DNA of 64,000 nt from JAABRB01 sp041617635 (GCA_041617635.1 JBFJOO010000004.1:47371-111370), one strand, 5' to 3'. Numbered from the stretch's first letter, positions 8,161 to 17,312 are shown. Made by a program: numbers and translations. The notes: generated by a model from the sequence alone, not told the origin.

Positions 8161-9834
8161 TCAACCCTCGCGACGCAGCCGGGAGCGGGCGATCTGGCGG
8201 GACAGCACGATCAGCGGAACGAGGCCGATCGCCACGATGACCAGCGACGGAACGGCTGCCTCCGCCAGGCGCTCGTCCTTGGTCAGGTTATAGGCCTCGA
8301 CGGCAAGCGTGTCGAAGTTGAAAGGCCGCATGGCAAACGTCATCGGCAGTTCCTTCATGACGTCCACGAAGACCAGCAGCGCCGCGGTAAGCAGGCTGCC
8401 CCAGACCATCGGGACGTGCACGCGGGCCAGCGTTTTCCCGGGCGACAGCCCGAGGCTGCGGGCCGCGTCGTCCATCGTGGGCGTGACCCGCGCGAGCCCC
8501 GCTTCCGCGGTCTGGAATGCGACCGCCAGGAAACGCACCAGGCAGGCATAGACCAGCGCGAATCCGGTCCCGGTCAGGAGCAGCCCGGTCTTCACGCCGA
8601 ACTGCTGAAAGGCCCAGTCCGCGATGATGTTGTCCAACCTGCCGAGCGGCACCAGAATTCCCACCGCGAGCACCGCGCCCGGCATGGCGTAACCGAGTGC
8701 CGCCAGGCGGTTCGCCCCGCGCACCACGACACCCTTCGACAGACGACCGGCATAGGCGAGCAAGACGGCCACCAGGACGGCCGTGCCGGCCGTGATCCCT
8801 GAGAGCGTGGCGCTGTTGGCAATCAGCGCGTAGAGGCGCGCGCCGATTCGCGCGTCCGGATCGGTGACCGCGAGGTGCAAGAGCACGCCGCCCGGGAGCA
8901 GGAAGCCAAACAGGATCGGCGCGGCGCACAGGACGAAGGCCAACACCGCGTACCAGCCGCGCAACTCGTACGGTGGTGTCGGCTTGCGCGGCCCGGCGTA
9001 GCGCGCGCCGCCACGTTGCATGCGCTCCAGCACGAGCACGATCAGCACGAACCCCAGCAGGCAGGTCGAGAGCTGCGCGGCCGCCACAACGTCACCGAGC
9101 GACAGCCACGCCCGATAGATGCCCGTGGTGAAGGTTTGCACCGCGAAGTAGGAAACCACCCCGAAATCGGCCAGCGTCTCCATCAGCGCGAGCGCGGTGC
9201 CGGCTGCCAGGGCGGGACGCGCCAGCGGCAGCGCGACGCGCCAGAAGCTTCCCCAGGGACTGAAGCCCAGCAGCCGCCCCGCCTCGATCGCGGTACGCGA
9301 CTGCTCGAGGAATGCGCTGCGGGCGAGCAGGTACACATAGGGGTAAAGCGCGAATGCGAACATCGCTGCCGCTCCGTACAGCGACCGGATTTCGGGAAAC
9401 CAGTAATCACCGGACTTCCAGCCGGTGAAGTCGCGCAGCGCAGTCTGCACGGGGCCCGTGAATTGCAGCCAGTCCGTGTAGGCATACGCCATGACGTAAG
9501 CGGGCATGGCGAGCGGCAGGATCAGCGCCCATTCGAGCACCCGCTGTCCGGTGAAGCGGTAAGCGGTCACCAGCCAGGCGGAGAGCACGCCGATCGAGAT
9601 CACGCCGGCCGCGACCATGAGCACGAGGAGCAGGGTGTTCGCGATGTATCCGGGCAGAACGGTGGCGGCGAGATGCGCCCATGCGCTCTCGCCGGCGCGA
9701 AAGACGTTTCCGACCACCGCGAGCAGCGGGGCCAATACGAGCGTCGCCACCGCGAGGGACGCCCACCCGAGGGTTCCAAGCCGGGTCCATCGACGTACGG
9801 TGTGGGAAAACCCCGCAGCGATCGTGTCGCTCAT
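8161..9834 (-). CDS. fbpB: Fe(III) ABC transporter permease (FbpB/AfuB type)
   Basis: 557-residue inner-membrane protein made of two fused permease halves with about 12 hydrophobic segments, the usual build of FbpB/SfuB/FutB. Each half carries an EAA-type loop for contact with the ATPase (AIEAGRLLGFSPWGSFWRV in the first half; DDAARSLGLSPGKTLARVHV in the second). It passes Fe(III) from FbpA to the cytoplasm. The gene is convergent with fbpA and divergent from fbpC, so a transporter that is normally one operon is split into three units here. The shared fbpB/fbpC intergenic region carries a Fur-box-like site. Confidence 0.92.
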   Translation of the reverse strand: MSDTIAAGFSHTVRRWTRLGTLGWASLAVATLVLAPLLAVVGNVFRAGESAWAHLAATVLPGYIANTLLLVLMVAAGVISIGVLSAWLVTAYRFTGQRVLEWALILPLAMPAYVMAYAYTDWLQFTGPVQTALRDFTGWKSGDYWFPEIRSLYGAAAMFAFALYPYVYLLARSAFLEQSRTAIEAGRLLGFSPWGSFWRVALPLARPALAAGTALALMETLADFGVVSYFAVQTFTTGIYRAWLSLGDVVAAAQLSTCLLGFVLIVLVLERMQRGGARYAGPRKPTPPYELRGWYAVLAFVLCAAPILFGFLLPGGVLLHLAVTDPDARIGARLYALIANSATLSGITAGTAVLVAVLLAYAGRLSKGVVVRGANRLAALGYAMPGAVLAVGILVPLGRLDNIIADWAFQQFGVKTGLLLTGTGFALVYACLVRFLAVAFQTAEAGLARVTPTMDDAARSLGLSPGKTLARVHVPMVWGSLLTAALLVFVDVMKELPMTFAMRPFNFDTLAVEAYNLTKDERLAEAAVPSLVIVAIGLVPLIVLSRQIARSRLRREG

Positions 9835-9923
9835 GCCTTGCCTCGCGTCTCGGGTCGCGCCGATCGCGCCCGTAAGGAAGGGGTTTCGCGCGTTTTCTTG
9901 CTCGATTCCTCGCTCATGCTCTC

Positions 9924-9965
9924 AATAATGATTCTTGTTTCCATTCTAGGCGATCTGTTTATAAT
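9924..9965 (+). promoter_or_regulatory. Fur-box-like site and -10 element for fbpC (shared with divergent fbpB)
   Basis: Positions 9924-9942 match 13 of 19 Fur-box consensus bases on the minus strand, with one half-site (AATCATTAT) perfect. A perfect TATAAT lies at 9960-9965, only 9 bases before the fbpC ATG. This predicts a transcript with almost no leader. A TAGAAT on the minus strand (9943-9948) could serve fbpB. Repression of both genes by Fur is inferred. Confidence 0.65.
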
Positions 9966-9974
9966 CACCGCATT

Positions 9975-11069
9975 ATGACAGCAGGGGCGACGCCGACCAC
10001 CCTCCTCGAGCTCAGGGGGCTGCGGCAGTCCTACGGCGACCAGCAGGTCGTCAAAGGATTGTCCTTCTCGCTCGCGCGCGGCGGGATCGCCTGCCTGCTC
10101 GGTCCGAGCGGCTGCGGCAAGACAACGGTCCTGCGCTGCATCGCCGGTTTCGAGCCAGTGACCGCGGGTGAGATCGTGCTGAACGGCCAGATCGTTTCCG
10201 CGCCGGGCAGCATGGTGCCGCCCGAGAAACGGCGGATCGGCATGGTGTTCCAGGACTACGCGCTTTTTCCGCACCTTTCGGTGCATGAGAACATCGTGTT
10301 CGGACTGCACGGCATGGCACGCGGGGAGCGCAATCGGCGCGCCGGCGAGTATCTCGCGGCCGTGGGGCTGAGCGAGGCGCGCGACAAGTATCCGCACGAG
10401 CTATCGGGCGGGCAGCAGCAGCGCGTCGCCCTTGCCCGCGCGCTCGCCCCCCGCCCGGATCTCCTCCTGCTCGACGAGCCGTTCTCCAATCTGGATGTGG
10501 ATCTCCGCGAGCGGCTGGGTCAGGAAGTGCGCGACATCATCAAGCGCAGCAACACGACGGCGGTGCTGGTCACGCACGATCAGCAGGAGGCCTTCGCGAT
10601 TGCCGACGAGATCGGCATCATGCACGAGGGCGAGATCAAGCAGTGGGACACGGCATACAACCTCTACCACCGCCCCGTGAGCCGGTTTATCGCCGACTTC
10701 GTGGGCCAGGGCGTGTTCCTGCCGGGAAACGTGCGCAGCGCGCGCGAAGTCGACATCGAGCTCGGGGCGCTGCGGGGCGAGATCCCGGAGATCTGCGAGA
10801 TCGGCTGCGACGCCTGCGGCAAGGGATGCCAGGTCGACGTGCTGCTGCGACCCGACGACATCGTCCACGACGATGCCAGCCGCATGCGCGCGGAGGTGCT
10901 GCACAAGGCGTTCCGCGGGGCGGAGATTCTCTACACGCTACGGCTCGAAAGCGGCCGCAAGGTGCTCGCGCTCGTGCCGAGCCACCACAACCATGCGCTC
11001 GGGGAGCACATCGGCATCCGCCTCGACGTCGATCACGTCGTGGCCTTTCCGCCCGAATCCGCGCCCTAA
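9975..11069 (+). CDS. fbpC: Fe(III) ABC transporter ATP-binding protein (FbpC type) with a C-terminal cysteine cluster
   Basis: 364-residue ABC ATPase that powers the FbpA/FbpB iron importer at the inner membrane. Walker A GPSGCGKTT, signature LSGGQQQRVALARAL, Walker B LLLLDEPFSNLD and the switch His in LVTHDQQEAF are intact. The C-terminal regulatory (TOBE-like) region contains an unusual CX3CX2CX3C cluster at Cys274, 278, 281 and 285, just before the LLRPDDI motif. The cluster could bind iron or Fe-S and sense cell iron, which is inference. No ribosome-binding site precedes the ATG and the -10 box is only 9 bases away, so the mRNA is probably leaderless. Confidence 0.93.
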   Translation: MTAGATPTTLLELRGLRQSYGDQQVVKGLSFSLARGGIACLLGPSGCGKTTVLRCIAGFEPVTAGEIVLNGQIVSAPGSMVPPEKRRIGMVFQDYALFPHLSVHENIVFGLHGMARGERNRRAGEYLAAVGLSEARDKYPHELSGGQQQRVALARALAPRPDLLLLDEPFSNLDVDLRERLGQEVRDIIKRSNTTAVLVTHDQQEAFAIADEIGIMHEGEIKQWDTAYNLYHRPVSRFIADFVGQGVFLPGNVRSAREVDIELGALRGEIPEICEIGCDACGKGCQVDVLLRPDDIVHDDASRMRAEVLHKAFRGAEILYTLRLESGRKVLALVPSHHNHALGEHIGIRLDVDHVVAFPPESAP

Positions 11070-11104
11070 ACGGGCACGGCGTTCTCTTGGGGAAGCTCGG
11101 ACTC

Positions 11105-13153
11105 CTAGCGCTCGGGTATCTCCTTGAGCTCGGCCAGCCACGCGGCGGCCTCGCCGTCGCTCGGGGCGCGCCAGTCGCTGCGCGGCGAGAGCGAGCCGCC
11201 CGAGCCGACCTTCGGCGCGTTCGGCAGCGCGCTGCGCTTGTACTGGCTCAGCTGGAAAAAACGCGTGAGGAACACGCCGAGCCACTTCTTGATCTGGGCG
11301 ATCGAGTACTGATTGCGCTTGGCTTCCGCGATCTCCGGCCAGGCGCCTTCCGATCGGTCGTGCCATGCGCTCCACGCCAGGAACGCGACCTTGGACGGCG
11401 AAAAGCCGAAACGGAGCACGTAGTACAGGTGGAAATCCTGCAGTTCGTAGGGACCTACGATGCTTTCGGTGCTGTGGGTCGGCTGGCCGTTCGCCTGCCC
11501 CGGAACGAGCTCCGGGCTGATGGCCGTATCGAGCACGTCCTCGAGCACGCGGCCGGCATCGGGGCCGAGCTGGCCGGTGCGCGCGACATAGCGCACGAGA
11601 TACTGAATGAGCGTCTTGGGCACGCTCGCATTGACGTGGTAATGCGCCATGTGGTCGCCGACGCCATAGGTGCACCAACCGAGCGCGATCTCCGAGAGGT
11701 CGCTGGTGCCGATGACCGGGGCACCGCGCAGGTTCGCGAGCCGGAACAGGTGGCTGGTGCGCTCCCCGGCCTGCACGTTCTCGAACGTCACGTCGTAGAC
11801 CTGCTCGCCGAGCGAGTAGGGATGCCCGATGTCGGCGAGCATTTGCAGGCAGCTCGGCCGTATGTCGATCTCGGCCGCCGTGCAGCCGATCGCGCTCATC
11901 AGGCGGCGCGCCTGGTCGAGGGTCCGATCGCTCGTGGCGAAACCCGGCATCGTGTAGGCGAGGATGTTCGCGCGCGGGAGCGCCATCACATCCATCGCGC
12001 GCGCGCAAACGATCAGCGCCTGCGTGGAGTCGAGGCCACCGGAGACGCCGATCACGACCTTGTCGGCGTTCATCGCGCGCAGCCGCTTCACCAGGCCGTG
12101 CACCTGGATTTCGTAGATCTCATGGCAACGCAAGTCGCGGGTCGCCGGATCAGACGGCACGTAGGGAAAGCGCTCGTAGACACGCTCGAGCGGGATCTCG
12201 GCCTTGAGCGGCAGATCGAGCTGGAAGCGAACGGTGCGGAAGCGGGCGACTTCCCTGCGATGCATCGCCAGCGACTCGCCGAAAGTCGTCTGCCGCATGC
12301 GGTCCTGCGCGAGTCGATCCAGATCGATGTCGGCGGTGATGATCTGGGCGGCATACTCGAAGCGCTCGCTTTCCGCGAGCTGGGTGCCGTTCTCGTAGAT
12401 GAACCCATGCCCGTCCCACGCCAGGTCGGTGGTGGATTCGCCGAATCCGGCGGCGCTATAGAGGTACGCCGCGAGGCAGCGCGCCGACTGATTCGCGGCC
12501 AGCTGCCGGCGGTAGTCGTCCTTGCCCACGGTGACGTTGGAGGCGGAGAGATTCGCCAGCACCGTGGCGCCGGCCAACGCCGCATAGGACGAAGGCGGAA
12601 TCGGCGTCCACAGATCCTCGCAGATCTCGCAATGCAAGGTGAACAGCGGCTGCGCTTCGGCCTGATACACGAGATGCGCACCGAAAGGCACGTCCCGCTG
12701 ACCGAGCAGATCGATGGCCTCGACCGGTGCGGTGTCGCCCGGAGTGAACTGGCGCAGCTCGTAGAACTCGCGATAGTTCGGCAGGTAGGTCTTCGGCGTG
12801 ATACCGAGGATTCGCCCGCCGGCGAGCACCACCGCGCAGTTGTAGAGCAGGCTGCCCACCTGCAGCGGCACGCCCACCGCCGCGACGAGCGGCAGATCGC
12901 GCGAGGCGGCCACCACTTCGGCAAGCGCTTTTTTCGCGCCGTCGAGCAGCGCCTGCTGATGGAAGAGGTCCTCGCATGAATAGGCGGAGAGCCCGAGTTC
13001 GGGAAACACCGCGAGTACCGCGCGCTGCTCCGCGGCCCGCTTCATCAGGGCAATGGTCTGCGCCGCGTTGAACGCCGGATCGGCCACCCGTACCTCGGGC
13101 GTGCAGACCGCCGCGCGGATGAAGTTGTGCCGGTACAGGTTGATGAACGCCAC
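11105..13153 (-). CDS. nadE: Glutamine-dependent NAD+ synthetase
   Basis: 682-residue two-domain enzyme making NAD+ from deamido-NAD+, ATP and glutamine in the cytoplasm. The N-terminal nitrilase-type glutaminase domain shows the catalytic Glu (FPELGLSAYSCEDLF), Lys (TPKTYLPNYREFYE) and Cys (HCEICEDLW). The C-terminal synthetase domain has the P-loop SGGLDST and the KKWLG/RFF region near the end. Length matches the long actinobacterial/betaproteobacterial form rather than the short ammonia-dependent type. The start is a GTG at 13153; no Shine-Dalgarno is obvious, but the N-terminus INLYRHNFIRAAVCTPEVRV is family-typical. Convergent with fbpC. Confidence 0.95.
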   Translation of the reverse strand: MAFINLYRHNFIRAAVCTPEVRVADPAFNAAQTIALMKRAAEQRAVLAVFPELGLSAYSCEDLFHQQALLDGAKKALAEVVAASRDLPLVAAVGVPLQVGSLLYNCAVVLAGGRILGITPKTYLPNYREFYELRQFTPGDTAPVEAIDLLGQRDVPFGAHLVYQAEAQPLFTLHCEICEDLWTPIPPSSYAALAGATVLANLSASNVTVGKDDYRRQLAANQSARCLAAYLYSAAGFGESTTDLAWDGHGFIYENGTQLAESERFEYAAQIITADIDLDRLAQDRMRQTTFGESLAMHRREVARFRTVRFQLDLPLKAEIPLERVYERFPYVPSDPATRDLRCHEIYEIQVHGLVKRLRAMNADKVVIGVSGGLDSTQALIVCARAMDVMALPRANILAYTMPGFATSDRTLDQARRLMSAIGCTAAEIDIRPSCLQMLADIGHPYSLGEQVYDVTFENVQAGERTSHLFRLANLRGAPVIGTSDLSEIALGWCTYGVGDHMAHYHVNASVPKTLIQYLVRYVARTGQLGPDAGRVLEDVLDTAISPELVPGQANGQPTHSTESIVGPYELQDFHLYYVLRFGFSPSKVAFLAWSAWHDRSEGAWPEIAEAKRNQYSIAQIKKWLGVFLTRFFQLSQYKRSALPNAPKVGSGGSLSPRSDWRAPSDGEAAAWLAELKEIPER

Positions 13154-13314
13154 AGGCGGTGAGTTCTTGTTGATTCAGCTGGCATTTTGCCCGAAACAGC
13201 CCTGGACGGCGACCTGCCGGGGTAAACTCTTGTGCGAAACCCGCTCTGCGGCCCGATTAATCGTTGCGTGCACCGGTTTCGGCACGAACCCGAACGACCG
13301 ACGACCTTACCCCC

Positions 13315-14811
13315 ATGTGGCGCCCCCCCCAACGCATCAAGTGGAAACCCGCGCCCGGCCGCTGGCCGACGCGCGCGGAGGCCGAGCGCTCGGCGCTGTT
13401 CAGTCCGGTCGCGGTCGGCCGACTCGAGCTCGAAAGCCGGACGTGGGTCCCCGCGATGGTGCCCTGGCGCGCGACCGAGGACGGGTTCGTCACGGACGAG
13501 AACCTGGAATGGTACGAGCGCTTCGCGCAGGGCCGCCCCGGTGCGATCGTCGTGGAAGCGACCGGCATCCGCGACATTCCGTCGGGCCCGCTGCTGCGCA
13601 TCGGCCACGATCGATTTCTGCCGGGCCTGCGCGAACTCGTCCAGACTGTCCGGGATGCGAGCGGCGGGCGCACGCGCCTGCTCATCCAGATCATCGACTT
13701 TCTGGCGGTCCGTCGCCGTCCCGAGCCGGAGAAATTCTTCGCCCGCTACCTCGAGATCATGCCGTGGCACCGTGAGCGTCTCGGCGCCGAGAAATGGTCG
13801 GAGGAGCGAATCCGCCGAGAGCTCGCGCAGCTGCCCGACGAGGAGCTCGCGCGCGTTCTCGAGACCCGCGAGCTCGAGGCGCTGCGGTACGGCTACCGGG
13901 AGCGCGTCACCGACATGGATCTCCCCCATATTCGCGCCCTGCCGCAGACGCTGCCCGAGCTCTTCGCGCAGGCCGGTCGCCGCGCGCGCGACGCCGGTTT
14001 CGACGGCGTGGAGCTGCACTACGCGCACGCCTATACGATGGCGTCCTTCCTCTCACGGCTGAACGACCGGTCGGACGGCTACGGCGGTTCGCAAGAGCAT
14101 CGCGTGCGCGCGCCGCTGGAAGTTTTCCGCCGTGTGCGGGAGGTCGTCGGCGACGATTACACCGTCGGCTGCCGTTTCCTCGCCGAGGAATGCATCGCGG
14201 GCGGGAACACCGTCGAGGACACCACGTTCTTCGGCGTGGAGTTCGCCCGTGCGGGGATGGACTTCCTGTCCCTCTCGCGTGGCGGCAAGTTCGACGACGC
14301 GAAGCAGCCGGCGGTCGGCTGGTCCGCGTACCCGTACACCGGGCCTAGCGGCTACGAGTGCATGCCGCAGTACGTCTCCGACGAGCGCGGCCCGTTCGGC
14401 CGGAACATCGAGCCGACGGCCGCGATTCGCGGCGCTGTCCGCGCAGCGGGGTTCACCACTCCGGTGATCGTCACCGGCGGCATCCACGGCTTCGAGCAGG
14501 CCGAAGCGCTGCTGCGCGAGGAGCGCGCGGACGTCGTCGGGCTTGCGCGGCAGAGTCTCGCCGATCCCGACTGGTTTCGCAAAGTACGGTCGGGGAACGG
14601 CGACGCAGTCATGGTCTGCGAATACACGAACTACTGCGAGGCACTCGACCAGAAGCACCACCAGGTGACCTGCCAGCTCTGGGACCGCAAGCAGCTGAAT
14701 GAGCCGGGCATTCGCAAGTCGCGAGACGGCAAACGGCGCCTGTCCCCGCCCGCGTGGCAACCCGAGCGCGATCCGGAAAACCTCTCGTCAGAAGACGTCG
14801 TTGCCAAGTGA
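13315..14811 (+). CDS. NADH:flavin oxidoreductase, old yellow enzyme family
   Basis: 498-residue FMN-dependent TIM-barrel oxidoreductase. The family signature ELHYAHAYTMASFLSRLNDR followed by SDGYGGS contains the phosphate- and FMN-binding residues, and VIVTGGIHGFEQAEALL plus VVGLARQSLADPDW form the C-terminal FMN-binding end. There is no Fe-S/FAD domain of the 2,4-dienoyl-CoA reductase type. The substrate is unknown; OYE enzymes reduce activated C=C bonds. ATG at 13315 is chosen because an upstream in-frame ATG (13264) would add a non-conserved Arg/Thr-rich tail. The stop overlaps the start of the following SDR gene (GTGA), suggesting a two-gene operon. Confidence 0.85.
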   Translation: MWRPPQRIKWKPAPGRWPTRAEAERSALFSPVAVGRLELESRTWVPAMVPWRATEDGFVTDENLEWYERFAQGRPGAIVVEATGIRDIPSGPLLRIGHDRFLPGLRELVQTVRDASGGRTRLLIQIIDFLAVRRRPEPEKFFARYLEIMPWHRERLGAEKWSEERIRRELAQLPDEELARVLETRELEALRYGYRERVTDMDLPHIRALPQTLPELFAQAGRRARDAGFDGVELHYAHAYTMASFLSRLNDRSDGYGGSQEHRVRAPLEVFRRVREVVGDDYTVGCRFLAEECIAGGNTVEDTTFFGVEFARAGMDFLSLSRGGKFDDAKQPAVGWSAYPYTGPSGYECMPQYVSDERGPFGRNIEPTAAIRGAVRAAGFTTPVIVTGGIHGFEQAEALLREERADVVGLARQSLADPDWFRKVRSGNGDAVMVCEYTNYCEALDQKHHQVTCQLWDRKQLNEPGIRKSRDGKRRLSPPAWQPERDPENLSSEDVVAK

Positions 14812-15614
14812 AAACCGCGCTCGTCACCGGCGCGACCGACGGCATCGGTCATGAGACCGCACGCCAGCTGGGCGCGCTCGGCTGGCGCGTGATCGTCCAT
14901 GGCCGCAATGAAAGCAAGGCGCGCGACGCGGCAAGGAGGCTCGCCAGCGCCGCGGCGGGCGGCGCCTACGAGTCCGCATGGGGCGATCTCTCGCGCATGC
15001 GCGAGGTCGTGGCGCTGGCAAAGCAGATCCATGCGCTCGCGCCCGCCTTGGACGCGCTCGTCAACAACGCGGGCGTGAGCGTCGGCGAGCGCACTGTAAC
15101 CGAGGACGGCTTCGAGCTGACCATGGCGGTCAATCACTTCGCCCACTATCTGCTGACGCGCCACCTCCTCGATGCGGTGCGGGCCGCGCCCGCCGGTCGT
15201 GTCGTCACGGTATCCTCGATGACTCATTCGAGCGGCCGAATCGACCTGAGCGACCTGGCGCTCACCAAGCGTTTCGACGGTTACGGCGCCTACTCAACGT
15301 CGAAGCTCGCCAACATCCTCTTCACCGTCGCCCTGGCGCGGCGACTCGCGGGCTCGCGCGCGACGGCGAACTGCTGCCACCCCGGCGTCATTTCGACCAA
15401 GCTGCTGCACGGCCGGTTTGGCATGGGCGGGGCGCCCGTGGAGCGGGGCGCCCGCACGTCCGTCTATCTGGCTTCCTCGCCGGAGGTCGCGAACGCGAGC
15501 GGCAAGTATTTCGATGACTGCCGCGAAGCAACGCCTTCGCGCACGGCGCGCGACGCAAAGCTCGCCGAATCGCTCTGGGAGGCCTCGGAGCGATTGCTCC
15601 ACGCACACCTCTGA
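14808..15614 (+). CDS. SDR family NAD(P)-dependent oxidoreductase (retinol-dehydrogenase-like)
   Basis: 268-residue classical short-chain dehydrogenase. Cofactor motif TGATDGIG is at the N-terminus, NNAG is in LDALVNNAGVSVGER, and the catalytic Ser (VTVSSMTHSS) and Tyr-Lys pair (YGAYSTSKLANILF) are present. The PG motif HPGVISTKLL follows, as in RDH/WWOX-like SDRs. The start is a GTG at 14808 overlapping the TGA of the old-yellow-enzyme gene, so the two proteins are probably made together and may act on the same alkenal or ketone substrate. Confidence 0.85.
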   Translation: MKTALVTGATDGIGHETARQLGALGWRVIVHGRNESKARDAARRLASAAAGGAYESAWGDLSRMREVVALAKQIHALAPALDALVNNAGVSVGERTVTEDGFELTMAVNHFAHYLLTRHLLDAVRAAPAGRVVTVSSMTHSSGRIDLSDLALTKRFDGYGAYSTSKLANILFTVALARRLAGSRATANCCHPGVISTKLLHGRFGMGGAPVERGARTSVYLASSPEVANASGKYFDDCREATPSRTARDAKLAESLWEASERLLHAHL

Positions 15615-15634
15615 CGCGCGCGGCCGGACGCCTC

Positions 15635-16981
15635 CTATCCGGCGGCGGGCACCTCGCCGCCGAAGCGCTGGCGCAAGAGCGCGTGCAACACGAGATCGAA
15701 GATACCGCGCGCGCCGAACTGGATGTCCGCGACGACGGAGGCCTCTCCGCGCGCGGCGAGCGTGGATGCAAAGTCCTCGTTCGAGAGCGATCGTCGGGCA
15801 AGCCGGATGCGAACGGCGTAGACCGGGCCGTCGCGGGAGTCGTCGACCGAATCACGCGCGATCGACGCGACTTCGCCGGCGACGTGCCCCTGGGTCTCGA
15901 GCGTGGCTAGGCGCAGCGTAACCCGCTGACCTTCGACGAACCACCGGATGTCGCGCCGCGGCACGCGGGCCTCGACCTCGATGTCGGCGTCGACCGGCAG
16001 GATCCTCAAGAGGGGCTGGGCCGCGGCAACCACGTTGCCTGTGCCGAGCGCGGCAACCCCCTGAACGATACCGTCCGTCGGCGCACGCAGATCTCGCAGC
16101 TCGCGATTCTTCTGCGCGAGCGCCCGGGTGGCGGATTCGAATCGTTCTGCGGCAGCGGCGTGCTCCGCTCGCGTCCGAGCGTCGAACTCGAACGCCGCGC
16201 CGCCCAGCTTTTCCGTCCACGTCGCGATGCGCTGATCGAGTTCCGCGATTCGCCCCGCAAGCTCCGCCTGACGCCGGATCGCGCTGGCGAATCCCGTTCG
16301 GACCTTGTCCAGCCGCGCATCCGAGACGAGTCCCCGCTTGACGAGCTCCTGCTCCACGACGATGTGGCGCCCGATCTGCGACACGAGCGCCTCACCACGG
16401 GCGAATTCCGCGGCAATGCCTGCGCGCCGCGCGCGATCCCGCGCGATGCCGTGGCGAAGGGAAACGGTTCGCGCTTGTTCGGCCTGTAGCCGGGTTGCGA
16501 GCAGCCAGCGCGCGCGCTCCACGAGCTCCGGCTCGGCGTCGGCAGGCGCACTCAGCGCGCGCGGGTCGCCCGTCAGTTGCGCTGCCAGCCGCAGCATGGC
16601 GAGCGACGCTTCACGCCGCTCGCGATGCAAGCGATCGATGCTCGCGGAAGTCGCCGGCGAGGCGATCCGCAGCAGCACATCGTTCTGCCGGACTGCTTCA
16701 CCATCCCGTGCATGCACCGCCTTGATCACGCCTGTTTCGCGGGGCTGGACCACCACGGCGCTTGCGGGCGCCAGCACGCGCCCTTGGACCGCAACCACCG
16801 GGTCGAGGTGTGCGAGCCCCGCGGTGACGAGCGATTTTCCTGCCAGCAGCATCAGCGCGCCCACCAGAATCCACCCCAATGGCCAGGGCGGAATCTCGAA
16901 TATCTCGGGTGCCTCGCGCAGGAGTGCACGCGGCCAGTACCGCGCCCTGCGACATACTGCGCTCGACGGCCGTGCGCGCAT
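15635..16981 (-). CDS. HlyD-family membrane fusion protein (secretion/efflux adaptor), orphan
   Basis: 448 residues: a short cytoplasmic tail, one membrane segment at about residues 33-53 (PLGWILVGALMLLAGKSLV), then a lipoyl-type beta segment (GVIKAVHARDGEAVRQNDVL). Two long coiled-coil stretches with Arg/Glu/Ala repeats and a returning lipoyl/beta-barrel domain (LRAPTDGIVQGVAALGTGNV) follow. This is the usual build of HlyD/PrtE type I secretion adaptors. No ABC exporter or TolC gene is adjacent, so its partners must lie elsewhere. ATG at 16981 is preceded by GGAGG. Convergent with the SDR gene. Confidence 0.8.
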   Translation of the reverse strand: MRARPSSAVCRRARYWPRALLREAPEIFEIPPWPLGWILVGALMLLAGKSLVTAGLAHLDPVVAVQGRVLAPASAVVVQPRETGVIKAVHARDGEAVRQNDVLLRIASPATSASIDRLHRERREASLAMLRLAAQLTGDPRALSAPADAEPELVERARWLLATRLQAEQARTVSLRHGIARDRARRAGIAAEFARGEALVSQIGRHIVVEQELVKRGLVSDARLDKVRTGFASAIRRQAELAGRIAELDQRIATWTEKLGGAAFEFDARTRAEHAAAAERFESATRALAQKNRELRDLRAPTDGIVQGVAALGTGNVVAAAQPLLRILPVDADIEVEARVPRRDIRWFVEGQRVTLRLATLETQGHVAGEVASIARDSVDDSRDGPVYAVRIRLARRSLSNEDFASTLAARGEASVVADIQFGARGIFDLVLHALLRQRFGGEVPAAG

Positions 16982-17146
16982 CCATCCTCCACGCGACGCG
17001 AGCTTGTTTCGCTCGCTGTCGACATCAGCATAGCCAATTCCACCGCGTGCGTCGTGCGATTCACAGAAATTTACATTTCCCGCACCGCGCCGCGCGAGGC
17101 GAGTCGAGCGAACACCGGTATCGACCTGAATCTGAATTCACGCGCA

Positions 17147-17175
17147 GAAAAAAGAGCGCGGCCTAGGCCGCGCTC
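17147..17175 (-). terminator. Intrinsic terminator for a minus-strand transcript
   Basis: The perfect palindrome GAGCGCGG-CCTAGG-CCGCGCTC at 17154-17175 is followed on the minus strand by a run of six or more T (A run at 17147-17153 on the plus strand). No annotated minus-strand gene lies immediately upstream of it, which implies a small RNA or small protein gene between about 17176 and 17340. Confidence 0.75.
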
Positions 17176-17312
17176 TCGCTCTCAACGTAGTTCGCCGCTT
17201 CGGGCTTGTTGTTGTGCGCCGTGTGTGCTGCAACCGCGGGGAACCAGGTTGGCACCGGCGACTGCGCGCGTGGAAGGGAACCCGTATTCTGCAGGGCATG
17301 GATACTGACCAC
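17163..17312 (-). CDS. Possible 49-residue small protein ending in the terminator
   Basis: A minus-strand frame from a GTG at 17312 to a TAG at 17163-17165, whose stop lies inside the terminator hairpin. The C-terminal part reads AHNNKPEAANYVESESAA, a composition unlike random GC-rich antisense sequence. No Shine-Dalgarno is visible, the start is uncertain, and a -10-like element within it suggests the region could instead encode a non-coding RNA of about 145 bases. No family is recognised. Confidence 0.22.
   Translation of the reverse strand: MVSIHALQNTGSLPRAQSPVPTWFPAVAAHTAHNNKPEAANYVESESAA

Noticed and set aside
10643..12979. A 778-codon plus-strand open frame
   Set aside because: Starts inside fbpC in another frame and is otherwise antisense to nadE; no recognisable domain.
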